From JBOGIG01 sp050742455 (lineage in GTDB: Bacteria > Actinomycetota > Acidimicrobiia > Acidimicrobiales > JBOGIG01): a stretch of 34,874 nucleotides of DNA. The position numbers were made by a program, and so were the translations under genes. The DNA lies in contig JBOGIG010000099.1 in the NCBI GenBank assembly GCA_050742455.1, positions 1 through 34,874 of the forward strand, in the 5' to 3' direction. Shown here in pieces: positions 17,093 through 25,832 of this stretch (its first letter is position 1; each line of letters begins with the position of its first letter). The notes below the pieces were generated by a model that saw nothing but the letters and a program-made list of their open reading frames with translations, did no database searches and was not told the origin of the DNA.

Positions 17093-18869
17093 GGCCCCTT
17101 TGACGAGCAGGCACGTTCGGGACCGAGCCTGGGCGGCGGCCGGTGCGGCTTTTTTGATCTATGTGGCCCTGTCCCTGGTCCTGTGGTGGCAGGTGTGGTC
17201 CGGCCACCCGGCCACCGCCCTTCCCTGCGCTTGCGGTGACCCGGCGCAGGACTCGTGGTTCCTGGCCTGGGGACCGGCCGCGCTGGCGCACGGTCAGAAT
17301 CCCTTCTATTCCCACATGATGTTCGCCCCCGGCGGGATCAACATGTTGGCCAATGCCTCGGTTCTGGGGCCGAGCCTGGTGATGGCGCCGGTGACCCTGC
17401 TGTGGGGACCCATCGCCTCCCTCAACACGATCTTGTTGGTGGCTCCTCCCCTGGCCGGGCTGGCCGCTTATCGCTTTGCTCTCAAGTTCGCCACGGCATT
17501 GCCCGCCTTTTTTGCCGGCCTCGTCTATGCCTTTTGCCCGGTCGTGATCGCCGACCTGGCCCTCGGTCACGTCAACCTGGTGGTTGGGGCGGTGTGGCTT
17601 CCGCTCATCGCCTTGATTCTCTACAAGATCCTGGTGGAGCCCCAGAGCTCTGGGCGCCAGCCAGTCGTCTTGGGTCTGGCCCTGGCCGGCTGCGCCATTG
17701 GGGAGTTCTTCACGTCCACCGAACTGCTGGCCATGGCCGCCGTCATGAGCACCGTCGGTATTGTCCTGGTCTGCATCCTGTACCCAACCAAGGTGCGGCC
17801 CAGGATGGGCTACGCCGTTCGGGCGCTGGGGTCAGGCGCCGTAGCCGGCCTGGTCGTCCTGGCCTATCCGGCTTGGTTTGCCCTCTTGGGTCCTCAGCAC
17901 CTGGGCCAACCCATCGGGGGATTGCTTCGCCTGGCGGGCGCACCGCTCGATGGGATCGTGGCCCGCCCCCACCTCGGCGCCAATTCATTTCTGGCCGCCT
18001 TCGGCTATCCCGGAGCCCTGCCGTCAAACGGCGCCTACCTGGGGGTCTTGCCGCTCATTGTGCTCGGAGCGATCGTGGTGTGGCAGTTTCGCCGTCCGGT
18101 GATCCGCTGGGCCGCGATCATGGCGGTCATCGCCTTCTTGTTGTCCTTGGGCAACAAGGTGAACTTCGACGGCTCGGCCACGGGCTTTACCGGTGTTCAT
18201 GGTCCCTTCGCCTGGTTGGCTCACCTCCCCCTGGTGGGGGACATGAATCCGGCCCGCTTCGCCTTTTTCGAATTCCTGTTTGTTGGCGTGATCCTGGCTG
18301 TCGGACTCCAGGGCGTCATCAATACCACCTGGCGCGCTCGACGGACTGCTGTGCAGATGGGGGTGGCGGTGACGCTGGGCAGCGCCTTCGTCACTCCCAT
18401 GGCCACGGCTTGGCCCCCGTCCTTCCAGGCCTCGACTGTGCGCACTCCCGGGTGGGTACGCCTGCTGTCCTCCACCGATCTCGGTCCACATCCGGTGCTG
18501 TTGTCCTACCCGCTCGTGACCCCAAAGCAGGACTCTTCCCTACTGTGGCAAGCCGATGCGGGCATGCGCTGGTCCAACGTGGGCGGCTACGGCCTGGTCC
18601 CCTCGGCCGTCCTGGCCGGTCTGGCCCATTCGGTCATAGCCACCCGGTTCGACGCCTACCTGAAAGGCCATCCCTCCCCGGCCACCACAGGAGAGTTGGC
18701 CGCGGCGCGCGCTGATCTGGCCCGGCGGGGAGTCACCATCATCGTGGCCCGCCACCAAGGGGCCGACCCCGGCGGCGCTACCGCCTTCATCGAGAGGGTA
18801 ACCGGTCACCCGGGCCGACTGGTTGGAACCGACCGGTTGTGGCTGTATCCCGCGTCAAGCTGGAAGTAA
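17067..18869 (+). CDS. Polytopic membrane protein, putative GT-C type glycosyltransferase
   Basis: About 600 residues with roughly ten to twelve hydrophobic segments spread along the first ~450 residues and a soluble C-terminal part. Seen: an early outside loop with CGDPAQDSWFLAWGPAALAHGQNPF and then FAPGGINM. An acidic residue after the first membrane helix, followed by W/G/P-rich motifs, is typical of GT-C enzymes that use polyprenyl-phosphate sugars. This assignment rests on pattern, not a named family. ATG 17067 has GGAGG immediately before it (too close), while TTG 17076 would have that GGAGG at a 9-nt spacing and may be the real start. The frame stays open to 16653 but that part is antisense-like overlap with the deacetylase. 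It ends 4 bp before the convergent sbcC stop. Confidence 0.65.
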   Translation: MIYLRAYAEAPLTSRHVRDRAWAAAGAAFLIYVALSLVLWWQVWSGHPATALPCACGDPAQDSWFLAWGPAALAHGQNPFYSHMMFAPGGINMLANASVLGPSLVMAPVTLLWGPIASLNTILLVAPPLAGLAAYRFALKFATALPAFFAGLVYAFCPVVIADLALGHVNLVVGAVWLPLIALILYKILVEPQSSGRQPVVLGLALAGCAIGEFFTSTELLAMAAVMSTVGIVLVCILYPTKVRPRMGYAVRALGSGAVAGLVVLAYPAWFALLGPQHLGQPIGGLLRLAGAPLDGIVARPHLGANSFLAAFGYPGALPSNGAYLGVLPLIVLGAIVVWQFRRPVIRWAAIMAVIAFLLSLGNKVNFDGSATGFTGVHGPFAWLAHLPLVGDMNPARFAFFEFLFVGVILAVGLQGVINTTWRARRTAVQMGVAVTLGSAFVTPMATAWPPSFQASTVRTPGWVRLLSSTDLGPHPVLLSYPLVTPKQDSSLLWQADAGMRWSNVGGYGLVPSAVLAGLAHSVIATRFDAYLKGHPSPATTGELAAARADLARRGVTIIVARHQGADPGGATAFIERVTGHPGRLVGTDRLWLYPASSWK

Positions 18870-18873
18870 TCCT

Positions 18874-21147
18874 TCAGGCCGGCTGCAGTCCCGCCCGACG
18901 GCCCGGCAGCTTGATTACCTCTATGGCGTTGGGAAGCTGCTCTTTGATGACCTCGTCGTGGGTCACGACTAACACCTGTTGAAATCGGGCCTTCAATCTC
19001 TCGAGGGCCGAAAGCATGCGCACCTTGCGATCCTCGTCAAGGGGCCCGAACACCTCGTCGAGCACCAATAGCCCAACCGAGCCTCCCGACTGAAACCGGA
19101 GATGCTCGCTGATAGCGACCCGCAGGGCAAGGTTGGCGAGGTCGGTCTCCGATCCCGAGAAGCGCTCCATGCCATATGTGTGGCCCTGGTCGGTGATGCG
19201 GATGTCGTAGCTGTTGGGGTCGACCTCCAGTTTGTCGTACTCCTTGTCGGTCAACTCGGCGAAAAGGTCCGCTGCCTGGACGGACAACCTCGGACCGATA
19301 GCCGACACCACCGCATTGCGAAATGAGTTCATGAGCTCAGCCAGGCGGCCCAGGTTGCGCGCTCGTCCGGCCAGATCGTCTATGCGCACCGCGGCCTTCT
19401 CGGCGTCGGCCAGGCGGGCACCGGCCACTTCGGCCCGAGCCTGCTGCGAGGCCGCCTCTGCCTCCGCCTGATGCCACGCGTTGGCCGACAGGTCCACCTG
19501 GTCGCGGGCCTCCTCCAGTGCCCGTTTGGCGCCGGCAAGAACGTCAGGTTTGAAGTCCATCTCTCTTACCTGACGACGAAGGGCGGTGAGCGAAACATCC
19601 AGATCGTTGACGCCCTTAGCCTCGGCGCGCCGGGCCTCTTCCATGTCAGCCAGGCGGGCCAGCCGTCCGGACAGGCGTGCCCGGGTCTGCACCACCTGGC
19701 GAACCTCGGATAGTCGATCGCTTAGGGTGAGTTCTTCGTCCGGTCCGGGCTCGCCGCCGGCGGCATCACAGGCCTTGATCCAGCGTTCCCGGGCCGACTC
19801 GCGTTCCTGGGCCCCTGCAGCATGCTCGGCCCACGTCTTCTGCTCGGTGGCCAGCAACGCTGCGGCCCACAAGGCGGCCTCCGACGCCGTCGAGGCCCGG
19901 TTCCCGGCGTCATGGTGGGCCCGGGTCTCGACCTCCAGCCTGGCCCGGGCCGACTCGGCCTCCTGGTGGCGGTGGGCCTTTACCTGTTTGAATGCCTGGC
20001 CCAGTTCCTGTCCGCACACCGGACAATCGGCTTCTTGGGATAGGAGCTCAGACTTCTCGGCCACCGCGACAAGTCGCTCCCACTCCTGGCGGGCGGCCTG
20101 GACCCGGGCCTGGGCCCCAGCCAACTCGGACCGGGCCTCATCCAGGACCGCCTGAGCCGCGTGGGCACGAGCGACATCGGGCTCGGTCGGGGCCGCTGCC
20201 AGGGGTTCCAGGCTTTCCAGCTGGCGGCGGGCTTCGTTGGCGGCCCGGATCAGACCCAGGCGGGATCCGAGGAAATCTTCGGATTCGTGCGGGTCGGCCA
20301 GACGCCCCAACTCGACCTGCACCGCCTCGAGCTCCGCGTGCTCTTCATCGAGCCGGCTCAGGCGGGCCTGGGCCTCCGCCAGTGCCTGGCGAGTGGCCTT
20401 TCCCCTGGTGACCAGGGTGTCGTAGCTGCGCTCCAAGTGATCGAGGTCCTTGTGGGCCAGCTCGGCGAGCCGGCGCGCCTCCCCCGCGTGGTGGGCGGCC
20501 TCCTGGCGGGCTTTTGCCTGCTCGCCGGCCAGGGCGAAGTCGACCAGGGCCCGGTCCCGTTCTTCCCGGAGCACCTCTAGGTCAGGCAGGGCTCCACGCA
20601 GGCGGTCGTAGTCCGACTGGGCATCCCGGGCATCCTTACGCGCCTGTTCCCTGGCACCGTCGAGGGCAGTGATCCCCAGCAGTCCCAGCACCAGCCGTCG
20701 CCGCTCAGCCGGCGTAGAAGCCGAGAAAGTTGCAAGTTGCTTCTGCTCGGCAAAAACCGAGGCCCGAAAGGCCGCCTCATCCATGCCGACTATGGAGTGG
20801 ACATAGCGGCCCACGTCCCGGGACCCTTCAGCCACCTGGAAGCCGTCGGCGAGAGCTTCTGCCCTTATGGTGGCGTTGATGCCACCGATCCGGCGGCGGA
20901 TCAAGTACAGGTGGCCCTCGTGTTCGAACTCGACCTCGGTGAGGCAATCGCCGCTAACGCCGGCCGTTCGTATTTCGTCCTTGTTCGTGCGGGACCGACC
21001 GAACAGGGTCCATGGAATCGCTTCGACGAAATACGACTTGCCCGCCCCATTGGGTCCGTACACGCCGACAAGACCGGCCGGGACCTCCACATCTACGGGG
21101 TCCTCGTAGACGCGGTAATTCTCCAGGTGAATGCGGGTTAGTCTCAT
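18874..21147 (-). CDS. sbcC: SbcC/Rad50-like SMC-family ATPase
   Basis: A 757-residue ATPase subunit of the SbcCD nuclease that processes hairpins and DNA ends. Seen: Walker A GPNGAGKS at residues 31-38 and coiled-coil arms rich in Ala, Glu and Arg on both sides of a zinc hook CPVCGQEL near residue 373. The C-terminal signature FSGSETDLANLALRVAIS comes near 660, and Walker B LLVLDEVFGPLDED near 691-704. At 757 residues it is much shorter than E. coli SbcC (about 1050), so the coiled-coil arms are short. The ATG overlaps the sbcD stop (ATGA), giving the usual coupled sbcDC arrangement. Confidence 0.94.
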   Translation of the reverse strand: MRLTRIHLENYRVYEDPVDVEVPAGLVGVYGPNGAGKSYFVEAIPWTLFGRSRTNKDEIRTAGVSGDCLTEVEFEHEGHLYLIRRRIGGINATIRAEALADGFQVAEGSRDVGRYVHSIVGMDEAAFRASVFAEQKQLATFSASTPAERRRLVLGLLGITALDGAREQARKDARDAQSDYDRLRGALPDLEVLREERDRALVDFALAGEQAKARQEAAHHAGEARRLAELAHKDLDHLERSYDTLVTRGKATRQALAEAQARLSRLDEEHAELEAVQVELGRLADPHESEDFLGSRLGLIRAANEARRQLESLEPLAAAPTEPDVARAHAAQAVLDEARSELAGAQARVQAARQEWERLVAVAEKSELLSQEADCPVCGQELGQAFKQVKAHRHQEAESARARLEVETRAHHDAGNRASTASEAALWAAALLATEQKTWAEHAAGAQERESARERWIKACDAAGGEPGPDEELTLSDRLSEVRQVVQTRARLSGRLARLADMEEARRAEAKGVNDLDVSLTALRRQVREMDFKPDVLAGAKRALEEARDQVDLSANAWHQAEAEAASQQARAEVAGARLADAEKAAVRIDDLAGRARNLGRLAELMNSFRNAVVSAIGPRLSVQAADLFAELTDKEYDKLEVDPNSYDIRITDQGHTYGMERFSGSETDLANLALRVAISEHLRFQSGGSVGLLVLDEVFGPLDEDRKVRMLSALERLKARFQQVLVVTHDEVIKEQLPNAIEVIKLPGRRAGLQPA

Positions 21148-22259
21148 CCCGACTGTTCGACGGCCCGGGTCAAATACTCACGACCGAGGCGGTCCAGCTC
21201 GGCCTTGTCGAAGCCCTTCAACTCCTGGTCAACGATGTAACGGGCCCAGCGTGATCCCAGGCTGTCCAGGTCGGGCATGTCCACCTCACTGGCCACGTCG
21301 GCGAACGTCGGGTCGAGCTTGATGTGAAGGGCGGCCCGGCCCGCACGGCGCACAGCGTCGAGCTCCAACAGGCGATAGGCCTCGGGTTCCACGCCGTCGA
21401 TGTAGAGCCGAGCCACCGCTCCATCGGGCACGGCCGAGACCCTGTCCAGCACAGCATCCTGGAGCTCGTGGGGTGACAGATCCCAGGCCTCAACAGTCTC
21501 CAAAGTGACCAGGCGACGCTGGTTTGGCACGCTCAGATGCCGACACTGGCCTGAAGTGGTGTCGAGAACCACCACGCCTTTTGCGACGGCCGGGTCATCG
21601 CCGAAGCTGAAGGTGTCGGTGGAGCCCGCATACCAGATGTTGGGGGCCACCTGGGTATGGGTGTGGTAATGGCCCAATAGCACGAGGTCAGCCCGTAGTT
21701 CCTCGGCGTCAACCTCGATCTCGTTTATGTCCGAGTACCGCGGCTCCACCTGGGCCAGGCGGGGATGGGTGAGCAACAGATTGGAGTGGTCGGCGCTCTT
21801 GTGTTCCTCGGCCTGGCCGAGCGCGGCGAGGGTGGCCTGCACGGTGAGCATCTGGGGCACGGCGTGCACGACCACATCGCCGATGTCGAAGCGCTCGTAA
21901 GCCATCCGGTGGGCGAATCCGAACTCGGGAAAGGCATCGGCCAATGCCCCATAAGGACTGCCCCGACCCGGTAGGCGGGGCGTGTCGTGGTTCCCGCTGA
22001 TCACCACTGCGGGGACCCCGTACTCCCGTATCCGCGCCAAACCGGCCTGGGCCAGGCGAAAGGAACGGTAGCTGGGGCGGGGGTGGTCAAAGATGTCTCC
22101 CAGCCACACCACCAGGTCGGGCCGGGCCGACAGGGCCACTTCAATCGCCGCAGTGAAGCTGTCCTCGAAGTCCACCTCACGCTGGTTGGCCCCGTCGGCG
22201 GCCAGGTAGGGGTAGTAGGAGCGGCCCAGGTGGGCATCGCCCAGGGCGACGACCCTCAC
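21144..22259 (-). CDS. sbcD: Exonuclease SbcD/Mre11-like metallophosphoesterase
   Basis: A 371-residue manganese nuclease subunit. Seen: the calcineurin-like phosphoesterase motifs in order: GDAHLG at the N-terminus, WLGDIFDHPRP, SGNHDTPRLPG, a THP motif, and LGHYHTHTQV. A C-terminal capping region follows with a helical tail for SbcC contact. The start is GTG at 22259, whose GTGA overlaps the stop of the phosphatase gene; a longer frame to 22391 is antisense to that gene. It is coupled downstream to sbcC. Order phosphatase-sbcD-sbcC suggests one transcript with the zinc-ribbon and PBP genes upstream. Confidence 0.93.
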   Translation of the reverse strand: MRVVALGDAHLGRSYYPYLAADGANQREVDFEDSFTAAIEVALSARPDLVVWLGDIFDHPRPSYRSFRLAQAGLARIREYGVPAVVISGNHDTPRLPGRGSPYGALADAFPEFGFAHRMAYERFDIGDVVVHAVPQMLTVQATLAALGQAEEHKSADHSNLLLTHPRLAQVEPRYSDINEIEVDAEELRADLVLLGHYHTHTQVAPNIWYAGSTDTFSFGDDPAVAKGVVVLDTTSGQCRHLSVPNQRRLVTLETVEAWDLSPHELQDAVLDRVSAVPDGAVARLYIDGVEPEAYRLLELDAVRRAGRAALHIKLDPTFADVASEVDMPDLDSLGSRWARYIVDQELKGFDKAELDRLGREYLTRAVEQSG

Positions 22260-22837
22260 GATCCGCTCAGATGGCCGCGCTCGTTGAACGAGACGAGACT
22301 CGGGACCGGCCCCGAGGTATTCACCCGGCAGATGGCGGCCACTCCGAGGAACATTCTCCACGCCGCCTCGTCGCCGGCGCCCAAGGCCCAAGCCACGGCC
22401 GCCTTGATGGGCGATACGTGGCTCACCACCAGCACATCACAATGGGCGGCTTCTTCGGCCAGGTCCGAGCAGGCTGAGCGGACCCGTGCCCCGACCACGG
22501 CCAGGCTCTCCCCCCCACCCGGCGCGTAGTCCACGTCACCTCGCCACCGGTCCAACTCCTCGGGTTCGGGGCTGTTAACGGGTTGGCCGTCCAACCGGCC
22601 GTAGTCCATCTCGATCCACCTTTGGTCGATCTCGACCGCTACTCCCAGTCCGAGGGCCTCGGCCGTCTGGGTGGCCCTGAGCAAGGGACTGGACACCACC
22701 CTCGCAACCCCGGCCAGGACCAAGGCCGCTGCTCGGGCCTGGGCCTCGCCTGCGCCAGTGAGGGCTCGGTCGGATCGCCCTTGGTAAAGACCCGAGGCAT
22801 TGGCCTCGGTCTGGCCGTGCCTCAACAGGATCAACAC
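22256..22837 (-). CDS. Histidine phosphatase family protein (phosphoglycerate mutase-like)
   Basis: A 193-residue phosphohydrolase of the histidine phosphatase superfamily. Seen: the catalytic LLRHGQTEAN at the N-terminus (nucleophile His), SPLLRATQTAEAL as the second Arg motif, the acid/base region EMDYGRLDG, and a VVSHVSPIK motif carrying the second His. Substrate unknown; acid phosphatase, alpha-ribazole phosphatase or sugar-phosphate phosphatase are all possible. The start is ambiguous. GTG 22837 gives the family N-terminus and has GGGGA 6 nt upstream. GTG 22894 would add 19 residues that include AHADWGQP twice, encoded by a 24-bp duplication. In mycobacteria a phosphatase domain likewise adjoins a zinc-ribbon gene. 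Confidence 0.88.
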   Translation of the reverse strand: MLILLRHGQTEANASGLYQGRSDRALTGAGEAQARAAALVLAGVARVVSSPLLRATQTAEALGLGVAVEIDQRWIEMDYGRLDGQPVNSPEPEELDRWRGDVDYAPGGGESLAVVGARVRSACSDLAEEAAHCDVLVVSHVSPIKAAVAWALGAGDEAAWRMFLGVAAICRVNTSGPVPSLVSFNERGHLSGS

Positions 22838-22838
22838 T

Positions 22839-22886
22839 GGCTGTCCCCAGTCGGCATGGGCCGGCTGTCCCCAGTCGGCATGGGCC
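22839..22886. repeat. Exact 24-bp tandem duplication at the 5' end of the phosphatase gene
   Basis: Two identical 24-bp units at 22839-22862 and 22863-22886, directly before the GTG at 22837. On the minus strand each unit carries the sequence GACTGGGGACAGCC. The duplication therefore repeats the probable Shine-Dalgarno (GGGGA), or alternatively the octapeptide AHADWGQP if translation starts upstream. Confidence 0.92.
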
Positions 22887-22933
22887 CGCCGCACGACCAG
22901 GCCCGGTGCCGGTCAGGTGAGGAGATCCAGGAT

Positions 22934-23647
22934 TCAGCGGACAAGGATGCGCCCGCACTGCTCGCAGGTGATCACGGCGTCGGTCGGGGACCGCACGACA
23001 GTGGACAACTCGACGGCCGATAGGGCCAGATGGCAACCCGAGCACGAGCCATTGACCAACCGGGCTGCCCCGATGCCCCCGAGGTGGGCCCGGAGCTTGT
23101 GGTATCGGGCCAACAGGTCCGCGGCGATGGAGTCTGCCAGGGCGTTGCGGGCTCCTTGTTGCTCGTTTGCTTCGTCGTCGATGACAGCCACGGCCTGGGC
23201 CAAGCGGGCCTCGGCCTTTGCCCTGTCTTCCTCCAGGGGACGACGATCGGCGGCGAGGCCATCCAGCTCGGCCTCCACTGGTTCCAACTCTTCGAGGATG
23301 GCCACGGCCTGGTCGTCCCACCCCGACCTTTGCCCCTGCAGGGACTGCACCTCGTTCGCCATGGCCTGGAGATCCCTGGTGGCGGACACCTCACCGGAAT
23401 ACATGCGGGACTCGATGGCTTTGATGCGCTCCGCCGCCGCCTGGGCCTGAGCCTCCAAGGCGGCCTGGCGAGACTCCAGATCCCGGCGCCGGACCCCCAC
23501 CGCGTCGGCCCGGGCCATCTGGTGGCCCAACTGGGCATCGATGTCGGCCAACTCTGTCCGCTCCGGCAGGTGCAGGCGCTTCCAGGCCAGTTGGTCCAAT
23601 ACGCTGTCGCGATCCTGGACCAGGATCAATGTATCCAATTGTGACAA
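22934..23647 (-). CDS. Coiled-coil C4-type zinc-ribbon protein (DUF164/CT398-like)
   Basis: A 237-residue cytosolic protein. Seen: about 180 residues of Ala/Glu/Gln/Arg-rich heptads forming a long helical hairpin, then a C-terminal zinc ribbon with CSGCH and CEQCGRIL (four Cys). This matches the bacterial zf-RING_7 family, which includes mycobacterial Rv2229c. The family's role is unproven; structural comparisons suggest nucleic-acid or chaperone-like binding. The start is TTG at 23647, one base after the PBP stop, with no other good codon nearby. It lies upstream of a histidine phosphatase, the same association as in mycobacteria, which points to a conserved functional link. Confidence 0.88.
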   Translation of the reverse strand: MSQLDTLILVQDRDSVLDQLAWKRLHLPERTELADIDAQLGHQMARADAVGVRRRDLESRQAALEAQAQAAAERIKAIESRMYSGEVSATRDLQAMANEVQSLQGQRSGWDDQAVAILEELEPVEAELDGLAADRRPLEEDRAKAEARLAQAVAVIDDEANEQQGARNALADSIAADLLARYHKLRAHLGGIGAARLVNGSCSGCHLALSAVELSTVVRSPTDAVITCEQCGRILVR

Positions 23648-23648
23648 T

Positions 23649-25793
23649 TCAGCCTCCCCCGCCCTTGGCAGCGGTGGTCGTAGTCGTGGCGCTGGGCCCC
23701 GTTGTGGTGGTGGGAGGCACCGTAGTCGGTGGTGGTGTCGTAGTAGGTGGTGGCGAGGTGGTCGCGGTGGGTGGGGCGGTGGTCGTCGGTCCCCCAGGAA
23801 TGGTGGTTGTCGTCGTCGGGGGCGGAGGTGTGGCGTTGGGCGGCGGGGGGGGCGGGGCCGAGCCCGTGGCGTAGGGGGCCAGAAGATATGTCCCCGGGCC
23901 GATCAGAGTGGGGTCGGGCGAAGCGAACTGCAAGACCGGGCTGTTTGCCAGAGCCGAGGACATGAAGGCGTGCCAGATCCGAGCCGGGAAGGTCCCACCG
24001 TAGACATCGACGCCGTGCACTCCATACATGGGAACGCGCCCGGTGGGCGAACCCATCCAAACCGCCGTGGTCAGCTGGGGGGTGAATCCCACGAACCAGG
24101 CGTCACTCAGGTTCTCGGTGGTCCCGGTCTTACCCGCCACCGGCCGGCCCGGAATGGCCGCCGCCGTTCCGGTTCCATGGGCCACCACGGCCTGGAGGGC
24201 TTGGGTGCATACCGCCACATTCTGGGCGGTGGCCACGTGCTCGGCCGGGTTGGGTCCGTTGATCAGCGTCTTGCCGTACTCGTCGGTAACCCGGGATACG
24301 AAGGTGGGCCGGTGGTAGATCCCGTTGTCGGCCAGGGTGGCGTAGGCGGAGGCCATGTCCAGAGGCGTCACTTCCTCCGAACCGATGGAGATCGAAGGCA
24401 CCGGGGTCAAGGGTACCGAGTTGGGGATGCCCAGACGGTGGGCTTCGGCTACGACGTTGTTCAGACCGACCTTCAGACCGAGGCGGATGTAGGCACAGTT
24501 GACCGAGTTGGCCGTGGCCGTAGTCAGACTCATCACCCCGGCCCCGGGCTCCGCGTTGTGGGCCACATACGGCGGGGCGTGGGGCAGGTTGAAGGTACAA
24601 GGCTGGGTGCCGTCGATGGTGTCGTTGATGCTGTAGCCGGCCCGCAGGGCGGCCATGAGCACGAAGGCCTTGAACGAGGAACCGGGTTGGCGGCCGCTGC
24701 CTCCCCGGCCGGTGGCCACGTCATAGCCGATCGTGGAGGTGTCGTTACCCGAGATCAAGGCCCGCACGTACCCGGTGGTCGGCTCGATGGCCACCAAGGC
24801 CGAGGTGAATTTCCCATGGGTGTTGGGCAGTTGGGCGGCTTCGGCGGCCACGGCCTTTTGTTGCATCACGGGGTCAATCGTCGTGGTAATGGTCAGGCCC
24901 CCGGTGTCGAGCAGGCGCGTGCGATCGGCCACCGTCTTGCCCAGCCGAGGATCCTTTAGGAGTTGGGCCTGGACCTCTTGGACAAAGTTGGACTGGGCCG
25001 GAAGCCCGGGGCGGTGCAGGGTGGTGGGGATGGGGACCTTGGACAGGCTCACCGACTGTGCCTCGGTGATGGTCCCGTTCGCCGCCATCTGCCCCAGGGC
25101 AACGTTGCGCCGGGCCAGTGACGCAGCCGGATGGGCGATGGGGTCATTGGCGGCCGGGTTGCGGATCATCCCGGCCAACAAAGCGCCCTGGGCTGCCGTC
25201 AGCTTGGAGGCATCGGTATCGAAATACACGTGGGCAGCGGCCTGGATCCCGTAGGCCCCGTTCCCGAAGTAGATCGTGTTCAAGTAACGCTGGAGTATCT
25301 GATCCTTGGTCATCTGGTGCTCCAGGCGGAAGGCATCGACCGCCTCGCGCAGCTTGCGGTTGATGCTGCGCTGGGAAGTGAGGATCGATTGCTTGACCAG
25401 TTGCTGGGTGATTGTCGATCCACCCTGGACAATGTGACCCGAGGACAGGTCGGCCTTGAGTGCCCGGAGCACCGACTTCAGGTCCAGCGCCCCGTGGCTG
25501 TAGAAGGTGTTGTCCTCCACATCGATCACCGCGGCCCGGGCCAGGGGCGACACCTGGCTGAGGTCGACCGGGACCCGGTAGTCATCGTTTTGGAAAAGGC
25601 CGAGCAGGTTGCCCCGGGAGTCGAGGATCCGGGACGGCTGGGCCAGGGGTCGAAGCTCCAGGGGTTGGGTCACCGGACCGGCCACGGTCGAAGAGGCAAA
25701 TACATGGGCCACCGGGACCACGGCCAGGGCGGCGATGATCGAAACCACTCCCGTTAGAGCCGAAATGGCCAGTAGTCGGCCCACGAAACGCAT
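23649..25793 (-). CDS. Class A penicillin-binding protein (transglycosylase/transpeptidase)
   Basis: A 714-residue bifunctional peptidoglycan synthase anchored by an N-terminal helix (residues 6-33). Seen: GT51 domain with E93 in DVEDNTFYSHGALD, GGSTITQQLVKQ (124-135), RKLREAVDAFRLE and ILQRYLNTIYFG. The transpeptidase domain has S372-x2-K375 (SSFK), S430-V-N432 and K555-T-G. The last ~65 residues are a Pro/Thr-rich tail ending AAKGGGG, probably extracellular and wall-spanning; actinobacterial PonA proteins carry similar tails. PASTA domains are absent. The start is ATG at 25793. The downstream zinc-ribbon gene follows at once. It provides a second cell-wall gene in addition to the carboxypeptidase and the M23 peptidase. 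Confidence 0.95.
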   Translation of the reverse strand: MRFVGRLLAISALTGVVSIIAALAVVPVAHVFASSTVAGPVTQPLELRPLAQPSRILDSRGNLLGLFQNDDYRVPVDLSQVSPLARAAVIDVEDNTFYSHGALDLKSVLRALKADLSSGHIVQGGSTITQQLVKQSILTSQRSINRKLREAVDAFRLEHQMTKDQILQRYLNTIYFGNGAYGIQAAAHVYFDTDASKLTAAQGALLAGMIRNPAANDPIAHPAASLARRNVALGQMAANGTITEAQSVSLSKVPIPTTLHRPGLPAQSNFVQEVQAQLLKDPRLGKTVADRTRLLDTGGLTITTTIDPVMQQKAVAAEAAQLPNTHGKFTSALVAIEPTTGYVRALISGNDTSTIGYDVATGRGGSGRQPGSSFKAFVLMAALRAGYSINDTIDGTQPCTFNLPHAPPYVAHNAEPGAGVMSLTTATANSVNCAYIRLGLKVGLNNVVAEAHRLGIPNSVPLTPVPSISIGSEEVTPLDMASAYATLADNGIYHRPTFVSRVTDEYGKTLINGPNPAEHVATAQNVAVCTQALQAVVAHGTGTAAAIPGRPVAGKTGTTENLSDAWFVGFTPQLTTAVWMGSPTGRVPMYGVHGVDVYGGTFPARIWHAFMSSALANSPVLQFASPDPTLIGPGTYLLAPYATGSAPPPPPPNATPPPPTTTTTIPGGPTTTAPPTATTSPPPTTTPPPTTVPPTTTTGPSATTTTTAAKGGGG

Positions 25794-25832
25794 GCCATCC
25801 CCAGGGTACCGGCTGGCCGGACCCGTTCGGGG

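Noticed and set aside
23541..24959. 472-codon plus-strand Gly/Arg-rich frame opposite the PBP
   Set aside because: Antisense of the Thr/Pro tail and transpeptidase domain, with no independent support.
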